A DNA stretch of 64,000 nt from Candidatus Thiodiazotropha sp. CDECU1 (GTDB lineage Bacteria > Pseudomonadota > Gammaproteobacteria > Chromatiales > Chromatiaceae): the NCBI RefSeq assembly GCF_963455295.1, contig NZ_OY734020.1:3658001-3722000 (forward strand), given 5' to 3'. Shown here in pieces: positions 17,288-26,389 of the stretch (position 1 is the stretch's first letter; every line of letters begins with the position of its first letter). The position numbers and the translations under genes were made by a program. The notes under the pieces were generated by a model, which worked only from the letters and a program-made list of their open reading frames with translations, was not told the origin of the DNA and did no database searches.

Positions 17288-18238
17288 CTAACCCACCGCA
17301 AGATGGGCGGGTTCAGAGACCAGACTCACCCCATGCAACTGGCAGGTGCGAATCGATTCCCAGAGTAGATTCACCGCCTGGGGACGAGGAAAACTCTTAC
17401 GCCAGGCGAGGCCGATGCGGCGCTGCGGCGACTCCACCGCCAAGGGTCTGGTGGTGAGCAGATCCCAGCGCAGATATTCAGTACCGATCGCCGTATCGGG
17501 TAGTACCGTGATACCGATCCCGCTGGCTACCATGTAGCGAATCGTCTCCAGGGAGCTGCCTTCCAGGTTCTCCTGCAGATTCGTATCCCCATTGCCTTTG
17601 TTCACGCAACCGGGGCAGATCTGTTTGACCTGTTCACGAAAGCAGTGCCCCTCTCCCAGCAACAGGACTTTCTCCTCCTGAAGCTGCTGGATTGAGATTG
17701 ACTCGAACGCGCTCAGTGGGTGCTGCATAGGTAGTAGCACAGAAAAGGATTCATCGTAGAGTGGGCGGGTAACTATACCCGGCTCATCAAAGGGGTAGGA
17801 GATAACGATGACATCCAAATCCCCTTGCTTCAACTGTTCGGTCAGTATGCTGGTGTAGTTTTCCCGGATGACCAGGGGCATTCCGCTGGCCAATTGTTTT
17901 AGTTGCGGCACCAGGTGGGGAAACAGATAGGGACCGACCGTATAGATGGCACCCACCCGCAGGGGGCCCTCCAATTGATCCACGCTCTGGCTGGCAAGTT
18001 GGCGGATCATGCCTGCCTCCTCCAACACCCGCTGGGCCTGGGTGACGATACGCTCGCCAGCGGCAGTCAGGCTCACCTCCCCCTGACCTCGCTCAAACAG
18101 GCCCACACCCAGCTCCTCTTCCAGCTTTTTCACCGCCACACTGAGGGTGGGCTGGCTCACATAGCAGGCCTCCGCCGCATGCCCAAAATGGCGTTTCTGG
18201 GCCACTGCCACCACGTATCTAAGTTCATTCAGTGTCAT
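17288..18238 (-). CDS. oxyR: Peroxide-sensing LysR-type regulator OxyR
   Basis: Transcription factor activating peroxide defence genes. 316 residues: N-terminal winged helix-turn-helix (FGHAAEACYVSQPTLSVAVKKLE) and a C-terminal sensing domain. The redox pair falls at exactly the E. coli positions: Cys199 in GEGHCFREQ and Cys208 in QICPGC, so a disulfide switch is expected. Convergent with the aldolase fusion (eight bases between stops). Its usual targets, peroxiredoxin and glutathione reductase genes, occur in decayed form at the end of the window. Confidence 0.94.
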   Translation of the reverse strand: MTLNELRYVVAVAQKRHFGHAAEACYVSQPTLSVAVKKLEEELGVGLFERGQGEVSLTAAGERIVTQAQRVLEEAGMIRQLASQSVDQLEGPLRVGAIYTVGPYLFPHLVPQLKQLASGMPLVIRENYTSILTEQLKQGDLDVIVISYPFDEPGIVTRPLYDESFSVLLPMQHPLSAFESISIQQLQEEKVLLLGEGHCFREQVKQICPGCVNKGNGDTNLQENLEGSSLETIRYMVASGIGITVLPDTAIGTEYLRWDLLTTRPLAVESPQRRIGLAWRKSFPRPQAVNLLWESIRTCQLHGVSLVSEPAHLAVG

Positions 18239-18475
18239 AACCTATAGTGTAGCCGCTGAGATAGAAAAAACTAATCGGCTTGAAAAATGTTAACGCCTCA
18301 GCAGAAATCGAAGGAGAATATGGAATAATCCCTAACCATTGGGCAAAGAAGTAAAAAATTGGATTTTGCTTTAGCAAATCCTGATCTAATATTATGGCAA
18401 CATGACAAGGGTCCTGATGGGGCGTGGAGAACTAAATTGCTCGTCAGACTAAAAAACAGAAAATCGGACCGTTCT

Positions 18476-19315
18476 ATGGGTAGCAGTCCTGACAATCAAC
18501 CAGCGAATTTCAAACGACTCCCTGTAGAAGGTCTCAACCTGCTGCAACTCACGGATAGTCACCTCTATGCAGACCCCTCCCGCTGTCTGTTGGGGATTAA
18601 TACGCTGGAGACCTTTGATCAGGTGCTTGCCCAGGCACTGCAGGAAAGTGGCACCCCTGACTTCATTCTGGCCACGGGTGATCTGGTACACGATGCCTCT
18701 GACACAGGCTACAAACGGCTGTTCGGCCGATTACAGCTGACTGAAATCCCCACCTACTGCCTACCGGGTAATCACGATATCCCGGGGAAGATGAAACAGA
18801 TCCTGAACCAGGACAATGTGCACACCATCCCAAGTGTACAGGCTAAAGGCTGGTCACTGATCTTTCTCGATTCGACCATACCCAATAGCGATGGTGGACG
18901 TATCGATGAGAACGAACTGGAACTGCTAGAGGTGCTGTTGCAGTCCCACCCCGACAAAAACACCATGATCTGCATGCATCACCATCCCGTGCCTGTGGGC
19001 AGTCGTTGGATGGACACCATGGTGCTGGAGAATCCGGACGCCCTGTTTAAATTGATCGGCGCAAACCCCCAGGTCAAGGCACTCCTCTGCGGCCATATCC
19101 ATCAGGCATTCGACACGGAGTACAGAGGTGTGCGTTTGCTGGGCACACCATCGACCTGCGTACAGTTCATTCCCCGGGTCGACGATTTCGCCATCGACGC
19201 CATACCGCCAGGCTACAGATGGATGAGCCTGCAGCCGGATGGCACTATTCAAACAGGGCTTAATTTACTCCCCAAAATCCCTTCGGGACTCGATCTCGCT
19301 TCCATGGGGTATTGA
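18476..19315 (+). CDS. cpdA: 3',5'-cyclic AMP phosphodiesterase, metallophosphoesterase
   Basis: Cytoplasmic binuclear metal phosphodiesterase that hydrolyses cAMP. All five metallophosphoesterase motifs are visible: TDSHLY, GDLVHD, GNHDIP, MHHHPVP and GHIHQ. From the ATG at 18476 it is 279 residues, near the E. coli length. The open frame continues upstream to a TTG at 18359, but that 39-residue extension does not resemble family members and has no ribosome site. Confidence 0.88.
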   Translation: MGSSPDNQPANFKRLPVEGLNLLQLTDSHLYADPSRCLLGINTLETFDQVLAQALQESGTPDFILATGDLVHDASDTGYKRLFGRLQLTEIPTYCLPGNHDIPGKMKQILNQDNVHTIPSVQAKGWSLIFLDSTIPNSDGGRIDENELELLEVLLQSHPDKNTMICMHHHPVPVGSRWMDTMVLENPDALFKLIGANPQVKALLCGHIHQAFDTEYRGVRLLGTPSTCVQFIPRVDDFAIDAIPPGYRWMSLQPDGTIQTGLNLLPKIPSGLDLASMGY

Positions 19316-19339
19316 TCGGCGGCCGGCAAAGGGTGTCGA

Positions 19340-20056
19340 TTATCGCTCCAAGACCACCTTGACGGAGGATTTCACCTGCATGCTGGCCTCACCATGCTCA
19401 ATCCGCAGCGCCAGGAGCTCTACCCCCGATTCGCGAACAACCCGGCGCAGGGTCTCTCCATACTCAGGGTCAATCTCGTCAGCCGGGTGGAAGTAGTCAC
19501 CCTCTGGACGGTTCAAGGCATAGACCATAACCCCCCTGCAGCCTTGTCCGCAGGCATCCGCCAGCAACTGCAGGTGTTTGCGGCCCCGCAGGGTCACCGC
19601 ATCGGGAAAAGACAATCCTCCACCCTGGTATAGGGTCACGTTCTTAACCTCCACCCAGGCATCGGGGGATTCACCCTCGCTAAGGTGAAGATCGAACCTG
19701 GCCCGCTCACCATCCCGATGCTGATATGTAACTTCTCGACGGATGGATTGGTAACCGCTCAACTGGTCTATATAGCCAGCCCTCACCGCCTCTTCAATGA
19801 CCGGATTGGTACGGCCTGTGTGCACCCCAATCCAACCCTGACCCATATCGACTCTTTCCAGGGTCCAGGCTAGCTTTCGTTTTGGATTATCGCTATAGCT
19901 GATCTGTACCGGCGCACCAGGCTGCCAACAACCAAGCATGCTGCCGGTATTTGGACAATGGGCGGTAACCACCTCGCCATTGGCTAATTCGATATCCGCG
20001 AGAAATCGCTTATATCGTCTGAGGATTATTCCATTGGTAAGCGGTGGTAGTTGCAT
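19340..20056 (-). CDS. sfsA: DNA/RNA nuclease SfsA
   Basis: 238-residue SfsA family protein; E. coli SfsA was named as a sugar fermentation stimulator and later assigned to PD-(D/E)XK-like nucleases. Visible signatures: an N-terminal OB-like part (RRYKRFLADIELANGEVVTAHCPNTG) and the nuclease core (DAWVEVKNVTLY, then FPDAVTLRGRKHLQ). Convergent with cpdA and divergent from the globule-like protein gene. Confidence 0.95.
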   Translation of the reverse strand: MQLPPLTNGIILRRYKRFLADIELANGEVVTAHCPNTGSMLGCWQPGAPVQISYSDNPKRKLAWTLERVDMGQGWIGVHTGRTNPVIEEAVRAGYIDQLSGYQSIRREVTYQHRDGERARFDLHLSEGESPDAWVEVKNVTLYQGGGLSFPDAVTLRGRKHLQLLADACGQGCRGVMVYALNRPEGDYFHPADEIDPEYGETLRRVVRESGVELLALRIEHGEASMQVKSSVKVVLER

Positions 20057-20198
20057 AGGGTTGGTGTATTATTTCATTATGACGGTTTTGTGGCGGTTCA
20101 TGGTAGACCCACTTGGCCACTCCACACATATAACACAATCAAAAATCGTAGTTTCAAAACTTCGAAACAGACGACCAATGCAGGCGAGGGAGCTGAAA

Positions 20199-20894
20199 AT
20201 GAACTCCAAGGTATGGTTAATATTAAGCAGCATTTTATTGATCTCAACCCATCTACAGGCAGACGATTCCGGCTATGGTAACCGCCAATTTACCTTTAAT
20301 CCGGGGAATGGGATGGGTGACATGTTCAACCCGATGCGTAATTTCTTTGGAGGTTCCAACAGATACTCAGATGACTATTACAACCACCCCTATGCCCCAC
20401 CGACTGCCTATCCACCAGGCTACGGATATCCAGGCGCTGCCTATGGATACCCCCCTGTAAACCCAGCCTATCCACCCCAACCACAAGTCGGTGGCTATCC
20501 ATCATTCCCGCCCGTACAGCAGCCACAAGCGCCAACAACCGATAAAAAGGGTTCTCAGACGCCGCCCCCTGCGTATAGTCATCCCACTTCAAATCAACCT
20601 GTGTATGGGGAGCAATACCGCTTTCGACCCTTGGAGAGTAGCGAACCAGCAGCGATTGAGAGGCCACGAGATAGCGCTACGGAGAGAGCGGAATATGCTT
20701 CACCTCCTGTCCAGCAACAGGCTCCGGCGCCTATAAGCTATCCGTCATCACAGCCACAGGCGGAACAGGCCTCAATCCCCCGCAGCAGTCATGCCATGGA
20801 GCAGAGTTACAGTCCAGCCATTGAGCCAACGGCTGGTACGCAGCAGGGTCAGATGAAATTCAGACCCCTGGATCAACCGGGCTATTCGGAATAG
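20199..20894 (+). CDS. Secreted Pro/Tyr/Gly-rich protein, sulfur-globule-protein-like
   Basis: 231 residues: signal peptide (VWLILSSILLISTHLQA), then a Gly/Met/Phe/Asn segment (GNGMGDMFNPMRNFFGG) and a long Pro-Tyr-Gly-Ala region with repeats such as PPGYGYPGAAYGYPP. A more polar C-terminal half repeats FRPLE/FRPLD twice. Composition and order resemble the envelope proteins of periplasmic sulfur globules in sulfur-oxidising gammaproteobacteria; the assignment is by resemblance, not alignment. The ATG at 20199 follows AGGGAG, so I do not use the longer upstream frame. Confidence 0.6.
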   Translation: MNSKVWLILSSILLISTHLQADDSGYGNRQFTFNPGNGMGDMFNPMRNFFGGSNRYSDDYYNHPYAPPTAYPPGYGYPGAAYGYPPVNPAYPPQPQVGGYPSFPPVQQPQAPTTDKKGSQTPPPAYSHPTSNQPVYGEQYRFRPLESSEPAAIERPRDSATERAEYASPPVQQQAPAPISYPSSQPQAEQASIPRSSHAMEQSYSPAIEPTAGTQQGQMKFRPLDQPGYSE

Positions 20895-20921
20895 TTGAAT
20901 GGGAAGCAAATGACGCTAGGC

Positions 20922-21218
20922 TCAGGCAACGCTAAAGCCTTGATATTCATGATAATGGATTGTTTCGCAAGAGACGCCTGTCACATTCGCCCCAGCAGGG
21001 CCTTTGCTTAACCAGGCCTGCAGGGCCTCGATTGCCTCCACACTACCACAGGCAACAACTTCGACCCGGCCATCAAGGAGGTTTCTGGCATAGCCTTTGA
21101 TGCCCAGCTGCTGGGCCTCATGTCGCGCTGATGCCCGGTAGAAGACACCTTGCACCCGTCCCGCCACATGGCAGCGAACACAGATCTTGGTAGCACCGTT
21201 GTCAGCTCGCTCACTCAT
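20922..21218 (-). CDS. acyP: Acylphosphatase
   Basis: Small cytoplasmic enzyme hydrolysing carboxyl-phosphate bonds of acylphosphates. 98 residues; the signature GRVQGVFYRASARHEAQQLG carries the catalytic Arg, and GYARNLLDGRVEVVACG has the catalytic Asn. It overlaps the end of the HlyD gene by eight bases and is the last gene of a five-gene minus-strand operon. Confidence 0.94.
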   Translation of the reverse strand: MSERADNGATKICVRCHVAGRVQGVFYRASARHEAQQLGIKGYARNLLDGRVEVVACGSVEAIEALQAWLSKGPAGANVTGVSCETIHYHEYQGFSVA

Positions 21219-21978
21219 CTTTCAGCCTCACTACAGCCTTTTCACCGGCACGAATCATGATATCTGAGTCGGGGGAAAACACCACCTCAAGCTGATATCT
21301 TGAGCCGTTGGCATCCGTTGCTATGGGCTGCATACCCAAGCTATGGATTGTGCCATCCAACCATTGTCCACGCAGCCCCACCTGAACCGTCATACCTGGC
21401 TTCTTGCCAATCACCGAAGCATCATCAATTTCAGCAATTGCCTTCATGGAACTGCTGTCGACCAGTGTCAGCAGGGGCATCGGCGCATATCGATTGATGA
21501 CTGCCTGGCCTGGCTGTACGTGAATAGACTCCACGACACCGTTAAACGGCGCTGTGATTCGACTGTACTCCCGTTGCAATCGGATAGTGACCAGCTTGGC
21601 TTCAGCTTCACGATAAGCCGCATCCGAAGTTGCCGCGGCGATTTCCGCCTGTTTGCGCTCATGATCCGAGAGCAGGGTTCGGTCGTAGAGTTCCAATGCC
21701 CGGTCCAACTCTCGTTTCGCCTCTTCGTTCTGCTGGGATGTGGCCTCGAGGCGTGATTCCGCGGCCGCCAGCCTTGACTGATACCTCCGCTGATCCAGTT
21801 CCAGCAGCACCTCCCCACGCTTTACAGAAGCTCCGACCTCCACATTGATCCGGCCCACCATACCGCTGACCAGGGTGGTCAGCTCAACCCGGTTCTTCCA
21901 GTCGGTAACGGCCTCCAGGTCCCGGGCGAACAGCTGTCCAGTGAAAAGCAGACAGATAATTAGCGTAACCCTTAGCAT
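21211..21978 (-). CDS. HlyD-family periplasmic adaptor (short)
   Basis: Membrane fusion/periplasmic adaptor protein, 255 residues, rather short for the class. Signal peptide (VTLIICLLFTGQLFA), barrel-sandwich lipoyl half (VEVGASVKRGEVLLELD), an alpha-helical hairpin rich in Ala, Glu and Arg (about 70-130), the second lipoyl half (ITAPFNGVVESIHVQPGQAV) and a beta-barrel. It is coupled to TolC-like and thioredoxin-like genes, but no RND, ABC or MFS pump gene is adjacent. Confidence 0.88.
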   Translation of the reverse strand: MLRVTLIICLLFTGQLFARDLEAVTDWKNRVELTTLVSGMVGRINVEVGASVKRGEVLLELDQRRYQSRLAAAESRLEATSQQNEEAKRELDRALELYDRTLLSDHERKQAEIAAATSDAAYREAEAKLVTIRLQREYSRITAPFNGVVESIHVQPGQAVINRYAPMPLLTLVDSSSMKAIAEIDDASVIGKKPGMTVQVGLRGQWLDGTIHSLGMQPIATDANGSRYQLEVVFSPDSDIMIRAGEKAVVRLKDE

Positions 21979-21993
21979 TCTTCTCCCCCCCCA

Positions 21994-23328
21994 TCATTCA
22001 TTCTTATGTTCAGGCGACGACAACAGATCACCCGTAAGTGCCTTGATACGGGCATGGGTCAACTGGATCTGATAATCATTTCTCGCCCGTTGCAGTTGAA
22101 CATCGGCGATCTGGGACATGGAGTCGCCCAGATCCGCGGCCATATCCAGTTCGTAGAGGGTACGGCTGCGATCCAGGTAGAGATCTCGAAAGTCACCTGT
22201 CACCAGCAATCCCTCGCGTTCGACTTTCAACCTATCCAGCTCCATCCAATAGTCCAGCAGTTGTTGCCGCAGCTTGAGTTCATAAGCTGCCAATTCGGCC
22301 TGTTTCCTGTTCACAATGGCACGCTGTTCTGCAATACCAGACATAACCCGGTTACCTTGATAGAGCGGCAGTTCGAAGACAAGGGCGGCGGTCAATGGGT
22401 TGCGACCGCCCAACTCACGTTGATAGGTAGCAGCCTGCAACTCTGCACGCAATACCGGATTGTCTTCGGCCTCACTCGCCTGGAGCTGTTTCTTCGCCGC
22501 ATGCAGCTCAGCCTGCAGGAGCTTTCGTTTAGGGTTCTCACGCAACGCCTTCTCAACCAGCTCCTCTATCTCCGGCAGCTCTGCCAATGGTTCAAACTGC
22601 GGCGACTCCAGTTCGGCGGGAAGATCCAGTGGACGATTCAAGCTGATCGCCAATTGCGAACGGGTGATGCGTTGCCTGTTGCGACTTGCCGTCATCCTAC
22701 GCAGTGCCTGCTGATAGGTCGCTTCGAGCTCCAGCATGTCCACATCCGATACCTTTCCCAACTCATTCCTTGTTCGCGCCCTGTCGAAACGTATGTAGTC
22801 GATGGAGAGTGCTTCGTTATCTCTTGCAAACTCGAGATCGGCCAGCAGCACGTCGAAGAAGCGTGCCATCACGTTCAACCTGCGCTGCTGCCTGACTTGG
22901 AGCAATTGCCATTGCCGGGATGCCAGTCCAGCCTCAGCCGCCTCCAGGGCATGACTGGTACGCCCGAAATCATACAGTCGTTTACTTAGATTGAGCCGGG
23001 CCAGACTGTCGTTTCGCGAGTCGTATACCGCTATCTCTGACGGCTCTATGACCCGCAGCTCCGCAGTCAGGGAGAGACGCATGTCATCATCCGCCTCTGC
23101 CTGTTCACTCAACGCCCGGGCTTGGGCCAGATCGGCTTCTGCCAGACTTCGCTCGGGATGTGCATGATCAGCCAATCCCAGGGCATACTCCAGTGTCAAT
23201 GGCGAGGGAAGCGGCTCCTCGGCGCAAACCGGTTGGGATTGCAACAGGAAAGCCATAAGCAGCAACAGGGCAACCTGCCGTATATCCAGCGAAAGGACCT
23301 CCCTATTCACTATTCTGTGAAATGACAT
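21994..23328 (-). CDS. TolC-family outer membrane channel protein
   Basis: Outer membrane efflux protein, 444 residues. A signal peptide at about 17-36 (VALLLLMAFLLQSQPVCA) precedes two repeats of long coiled helices: ALEAAEAGLASRQWQLLQVR and KLLQAELHAAKKQLQASEAE. Forms a trimeric channel-tunnel in this family. It sits 15 bases upstream of its likely adaptor and three bases after the SoxW-like gene, so the set is one transcript. Confidence 0.9.
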   Translation of the reverse strand: MSFHRIVNREVLSLDIRQVALLLLMAFLLQSQPVCAEEPLPSPLTLEYALGLADHAHPERSLAEADLAQARALSEQAEADDDMRLSLTAELRVIEPSEIAVYDSRNDSLARLNLSKRLYDFGRTSHALEAAEAGLASRQWQLLQVRQQRRLNVMARFFDVLLADLEFARDNEALSIDYIRFDRARTRNELGKVSDVDMLELEATYQQALRRMTASRNRQRITRSQLAISLNRPLDLPAELESPQFEPLAELPEIEELVEKALRENPKRKLLQAELHAAKKQLQASEAEDNPVLRAELQAATYQRELGGRNPLTAALVFELPLYQGNRVMSGIAEQRAIVNRKQAELAAYELKLRQQLLDYWMELDRLKVEREGLLVTGDFRDLYLDRSRTLYELDMAADLGDSMSQIADVQLQRARNDYQIQLTHARIKALTGDLLSSPEHKNE

Positions 23329-23331
23329 TGC

Positions 23332-23871
23332 CTATTTTTCTTGGCGCAGCGCCCTTCTTTTTTCTCGTTTGTAGCGTGAAAAATTGGTCGACTTGTAGTG
23401 ATCATCAACGACAAATTCCCCCAGCCAAAGAAACTCCTGGGGATCATTAGTCGCACCGGTAAAGCGGGTTATCATCTTTCCATCCAGATCGAAAAAACCA
23501 AACACCGGGGTTGCACGGACCCTATATTGCCTGAAGGCGAAATCCTTCTCCTTCATGGTGTTGCCTTGAAAGTCAGCGATCTCGACGTCACCTTCTATAT
23601 CCACCGTGTAGATCAGAAAGTGTTGTCTGAAATAGTCTTGAACCTCCACCTGGTTCAGCACCCGGGTCTTCATCCGATGGCAGAATGGGCACTCATCCAT
23701 TTCAAACATGATCAGCACACCCTTTTTCCCCTCTTCCTTCGCCACCTCCAGTTCGTCGTTAAAATTGCCTAACGACTGGTCGAAAAAATATTCACCCGGA
23801 TCCCGGGTTGCAGCTGTGATATCACCAATCAGCAGGAACAGGCAGGCAGTTAGCAGTAGATAGCGTGACAT
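23332..23871 (-). CDS. Periplasmic thioredoxin-like protein (SoxW-like)
   Basis: 179-residue thioredoxin-fold protein with a signal peptide (LLLTACLFLLIGDITA) and an active site CPFC (FEMDECPFCHRMKTRVL), plus the cis-Pro segment RATPVFGFF. It resembles SoxW and related thioredoxin_2 proteins that reduce or repair periplasmic thiols. It lies ten bases after the TlpA-like gene; two periplasmic redox proteins in an efflux-type operon is unusual. Confidence 0.85.
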   Translation of the reverse strand: MSRYLLLTACLFLLIGDITAATRDPGEYFFDQSLGNFNDELEVAKEEGKKGVLIMFEMDECPFCHRMKTRVLNQVEVQDYFRQHFLIYTVDIEGDVEIADFQGNTMKEKDFAFRQYRVRATPVFGFFDLDGKMITRFTGATNDPQEFLWLGEFVVDDHYKSTNFSRYKREKRRALRQEK

Positions 23872-23881
23872 GGATCACTCC

Positions 23882-24364
23882 TTACTCGCGCATTGCATCG
23901 ATAAAGCCCTCGATATCTTCCATGGTCAATGGCCCCACCTGACGGGCAACCAACTCACCTTCGGGATTGACCAGGAAGGAGGTAGGCAGCCCAGGCACTC
24001 GTCCCAGCTCGGTACGTGCAGCCGGTTCGGCGATGAGAATGGGATAGCTGAGAAATTGCTCGTCGACAAACGCCTTTAAGCGGGGTTTTTCGATACGTTC
24101 CATCGCAACACCCAATACGACAGCATCTGTATCTTTATGATTATTATGAAATACTTCCAGTTCTGGCAATTCCTCACGGCAGGGGGGACACCAGGTCGCC
24201 CAATAGTTCACCAACACCCATTTACCCCGATAATCAGAGAGACGATAGCGTTTACCGTCCAGTCCCAGCAGGTCGAAATCCACTGTCTCCGCTGCAGCCA
24301 TGACCGAATAAAGCGCTAACGCCATGATACATAACGCGCGCAGCAACGGACTCACATGGGACAT
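23882..24364 (-). CDS. TlpA-like thiol:disulfide oxidoreductase
   Basis: Periplasmic reductant of the TlpA/ResA family. The signal peptide (LLRALCIMALALYSVMAAA) leads to the AhpC-TSA/redoxin fold with active site WCPPC (NYWATWCPPCREELPELEVF) and the cis-Pro segment GLPTSFLV. I place the start at 24364, which has GGAGAG upstream and gives a proper signal peptide (160 residues); a frame extension to 24493 adds 43 residues without secretion features. First gene of the operon ending at acyP. Confidence 0.88.
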   Translation of the reverse strand: MSHVSPLLRALCIMALALYSVMAAAETVDFDLLGLDGKRYRLSDYRGKWVLVNYWATWCPPCREELPELEVFHNNHKDTDAVVLGVAMERIEKPRLKAFVDEQFLSYPILIAEPAARTELGRVPGLPTSFLVNPEGELVARQVGPLTMEDIEGFIDAMRE

Positions 24365-24763
24365 ATTTCTCTCCATTCTCTGTAGACAACAGGTTAATTC
24401 GTAATTCATTCTTTGACCGGACAACCAGGCCCGGGCACTAGATGCGTGACTAGGCAGATTCCTCTGACCCGCATTTTCGGGGTTAATTCCCAACAGTGCA
24501 ATTCATGGAAACCACTATGCCTGGGTGTTATCTTCAACCAGTCAGATCAGCTTATAATCCAGTCTTCGCTCAGATGAAACCAATCTTATACCATTCTCAA
24601 CTAGCACAAAAATCATTATCTTACTGTATTTATTATAAAAATTAGAAGCTTGAATTGGTGCAGCCTGAACACCGGGGGGGATGAAACTGTGCTGTGCCTT
24701 AATCAGGATGATATAGTGGGTAATTGAGCAAGGGCTAGAAGGAACAAGCTTTTTTAGGTCACC
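24365..24763. other. Divergent intergenic region, no gene seen
   Basis: Separates the TlpA-like operon (minus) from the PilZ-like gene (plus). It must hold both promoters, but none is strong enough to call. The final bases include AGAAGGAACAAG as a possible ribosome site for the gene at 24764. Confidence 0.5.
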
Positions 24764-26374
24764 ATGTTTGATTTTTTCTCCCACAGGAGCACACCCCCAT
24801 CTCAGGTACTCTTCTATGTACCGCAAGCGGATCCATTTGAGAATCCGTTGGTGGAAACCGACCCCGCCCTGCTTGGACAATGGGCGACAGCGCTACCCTT
24901 TGCCGACCAAACCCAGCTGGCGGAGACAGTTATCACCAGCCTAAGCCGGCTCAACCGCTATCCCGGCCAAGTCAAGAAGCGCCAGGAGCTGATGGAGATC
25001 TACACCACCCCCTGTGCGAGATTGATTCATGGCCAAGCAAAACGTAAATCTGAAGCCCCGCTACACCTGATACGCAAAGTGCTGCTGGAGATGGCATACG
25101 GGTACAGCCATATCGCCAATGATTGCATCAGCAACAAGGCGAATAGAAAAACACTGCAGCGTCTCAACCATGCGATCTATTATGCAATCAAATATTTCAT
25201 CTACGAGTATATTCTGGCATGCGAAGATTTTGACTGCAGGAGTGGAAGGGTCTATCGGGATGTAACACGCCTGATGACCTATGCAGAAGAGCAAAAGATT
25301 CATAAAAATCAAATCGAGGATGCGGATCAGGCGGAACCGGAATACGCAACAATCATCCACCAGTACAATCGCTTTATCCTGTTGCTGCTGCTCGATCCCT
25401 GTCATCTGCAAGAGGGTGAACCCCGGTTGTGTTTCGAGTATCTCAACACCTTGGCTGGAAATGCCCTTCTCACAGCCCCCAGCCCGCACACTGATATCAC
25501 CGGGCACTATGTCATCGACCGGCTGGGGGAGGTATCACCCTATCTGTTCTACCCTGAGTGTCTGGAAAATTTGAATCAACCCCGCTTCACCCTGTTCGAT
25601 CTCAGCCCCGTCAGCAAGTTGCTGCATCAGAAGCTCAGACATATGGAACGATCTGAAGAGGGAAAACCCCAGGCGATCATGAAATTGACCATGCAGGAAG
25701 CCACGAACCTGCTGGCACGGATGTTGAAATCCTGGCATATCCGTCTCAAGCGTGACAGTGAACGTCATCCCACCTCGGGACAGGTCATGTTATGGGTCGG
25801 GGTAGACGCGATATTCACCTATCTCAGCGGTCACAGTGTCTCTTCTCAATCCCCAGAGGATGAGATCGACATGACTCAGTTGGGACGCATTCAACAGGAA
25901 AAATCAAACAGCAGTTATCAATTCACGGCTATACGCACCAATCAAAGCCGCTCTGGGGTGGCACTCAAGATCGCTAAAAACAGTATCAATACACCATTGG
26001 TCGGTGAATTGGTCCTATTTTCCACGCATCAGCAACGCCAGGAAAATGAGTGGAAAATCGGCATCGTAAAGCGTGTATTAAATTCAAATGGAGATTTGTT
26101 GGACATCGGCGTACAGTTTATTCTCGGAAAGGTCGAACCCATTACCTTGCGTCTGACCAATCAACAACAATCGTCGACACCGCTGAAAGATCGAGCCGGG
26201 ATCTTTATCGATCAGGGTCATACTCATCGTAGTTCACTTATCGTGCCGAAAAACTTCTTCGTCATCGGCAATGAATACCGCGTTGAGGAGATGGTTCCTG
26301 CACCTAGCGTCATCCCCCTGCAGCTACTGGAGACAACCTCCAGATTCGAGCGATACCGAATCAAGAACGCTTAA
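24764..26374 (+). CDS. Large protein with PilZ-like C-terminal domain
   Basis: 536 residues, cytoplasmic, no signal or membrane segment. Residues 1-400 are helical and match no family I recognise. The last 140 residues resemble PilZ: the cyclic di-GMP motif (D/N)xSxxG appears as NQSRSGVAL, followed by beta strands (GELVLFSTH, WKIGIVKRVL, DIGVQFILG). The preceding RxxxR motif of active PilZ domains is not evident, so nucleotide binding is uncertain. Single gene, convergent with the SGNH hydrolase. Confidence 0.65.
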   Translation: MFDFFSHRSTPPSQVLFYVPQADPFENPLVETDPALLGQWATALPFADQTQLAETVITSLSRLNRYPGQVKKRQELMEIYTTPCARLIHGQAKRKSEAPLHLIRKVLLEMAYGYSHIANDCISNKANRKTLQRLNHAIYYAIKYFIYEYILACEDFDCRSGRVYRDVTRLMTYAEEQKIHKNQIEDADQAEPEYATIIHQYNRFILLLLLDPCHLQEGEPRLCFEYLNTLAGNALLTAPSPHTDITGHYVIDRLGEVSPYLFYPECLENLNQPRFTLFDLSPVSKLLHQKLRHMERSEEGKPQAIMKLTMQEATNLLARMLKSWHIRLKRDSERHPTSGQVMLWVGVDAIFTYLSGHSVSSQSPEDEIDMTQLGRIQQEKSNSSYQFTAIRTNQSRSGVALKIAKNSINTPLVGELVLFSTHQQRQENEWKIGIVKRVLNSNGDLLDIGVQFILGKVEPITLRLTNQQQSSTPLKDRAGIFIDQGHTHRSSLIVPKNFFVIGNEYRVEEMVPAPSVIPLQLLETTSRFERYRIKNA

Positions 26375-26389
26375 ACCCGGTCAAGGATA

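Noticed and set aside
18359-18475. N-terminal extension of cpdA from a TTG codon
   Set aside because: The extension is unlike the family, has no ribosome site, and the ATG at 18476 gives the usual length.
24542-24880. Minus-strand 112-codon frame overlapping the start of the PilZ-like gene
   Set aside because: No ribosome site, no recognisable features, and overlaps a better gene.
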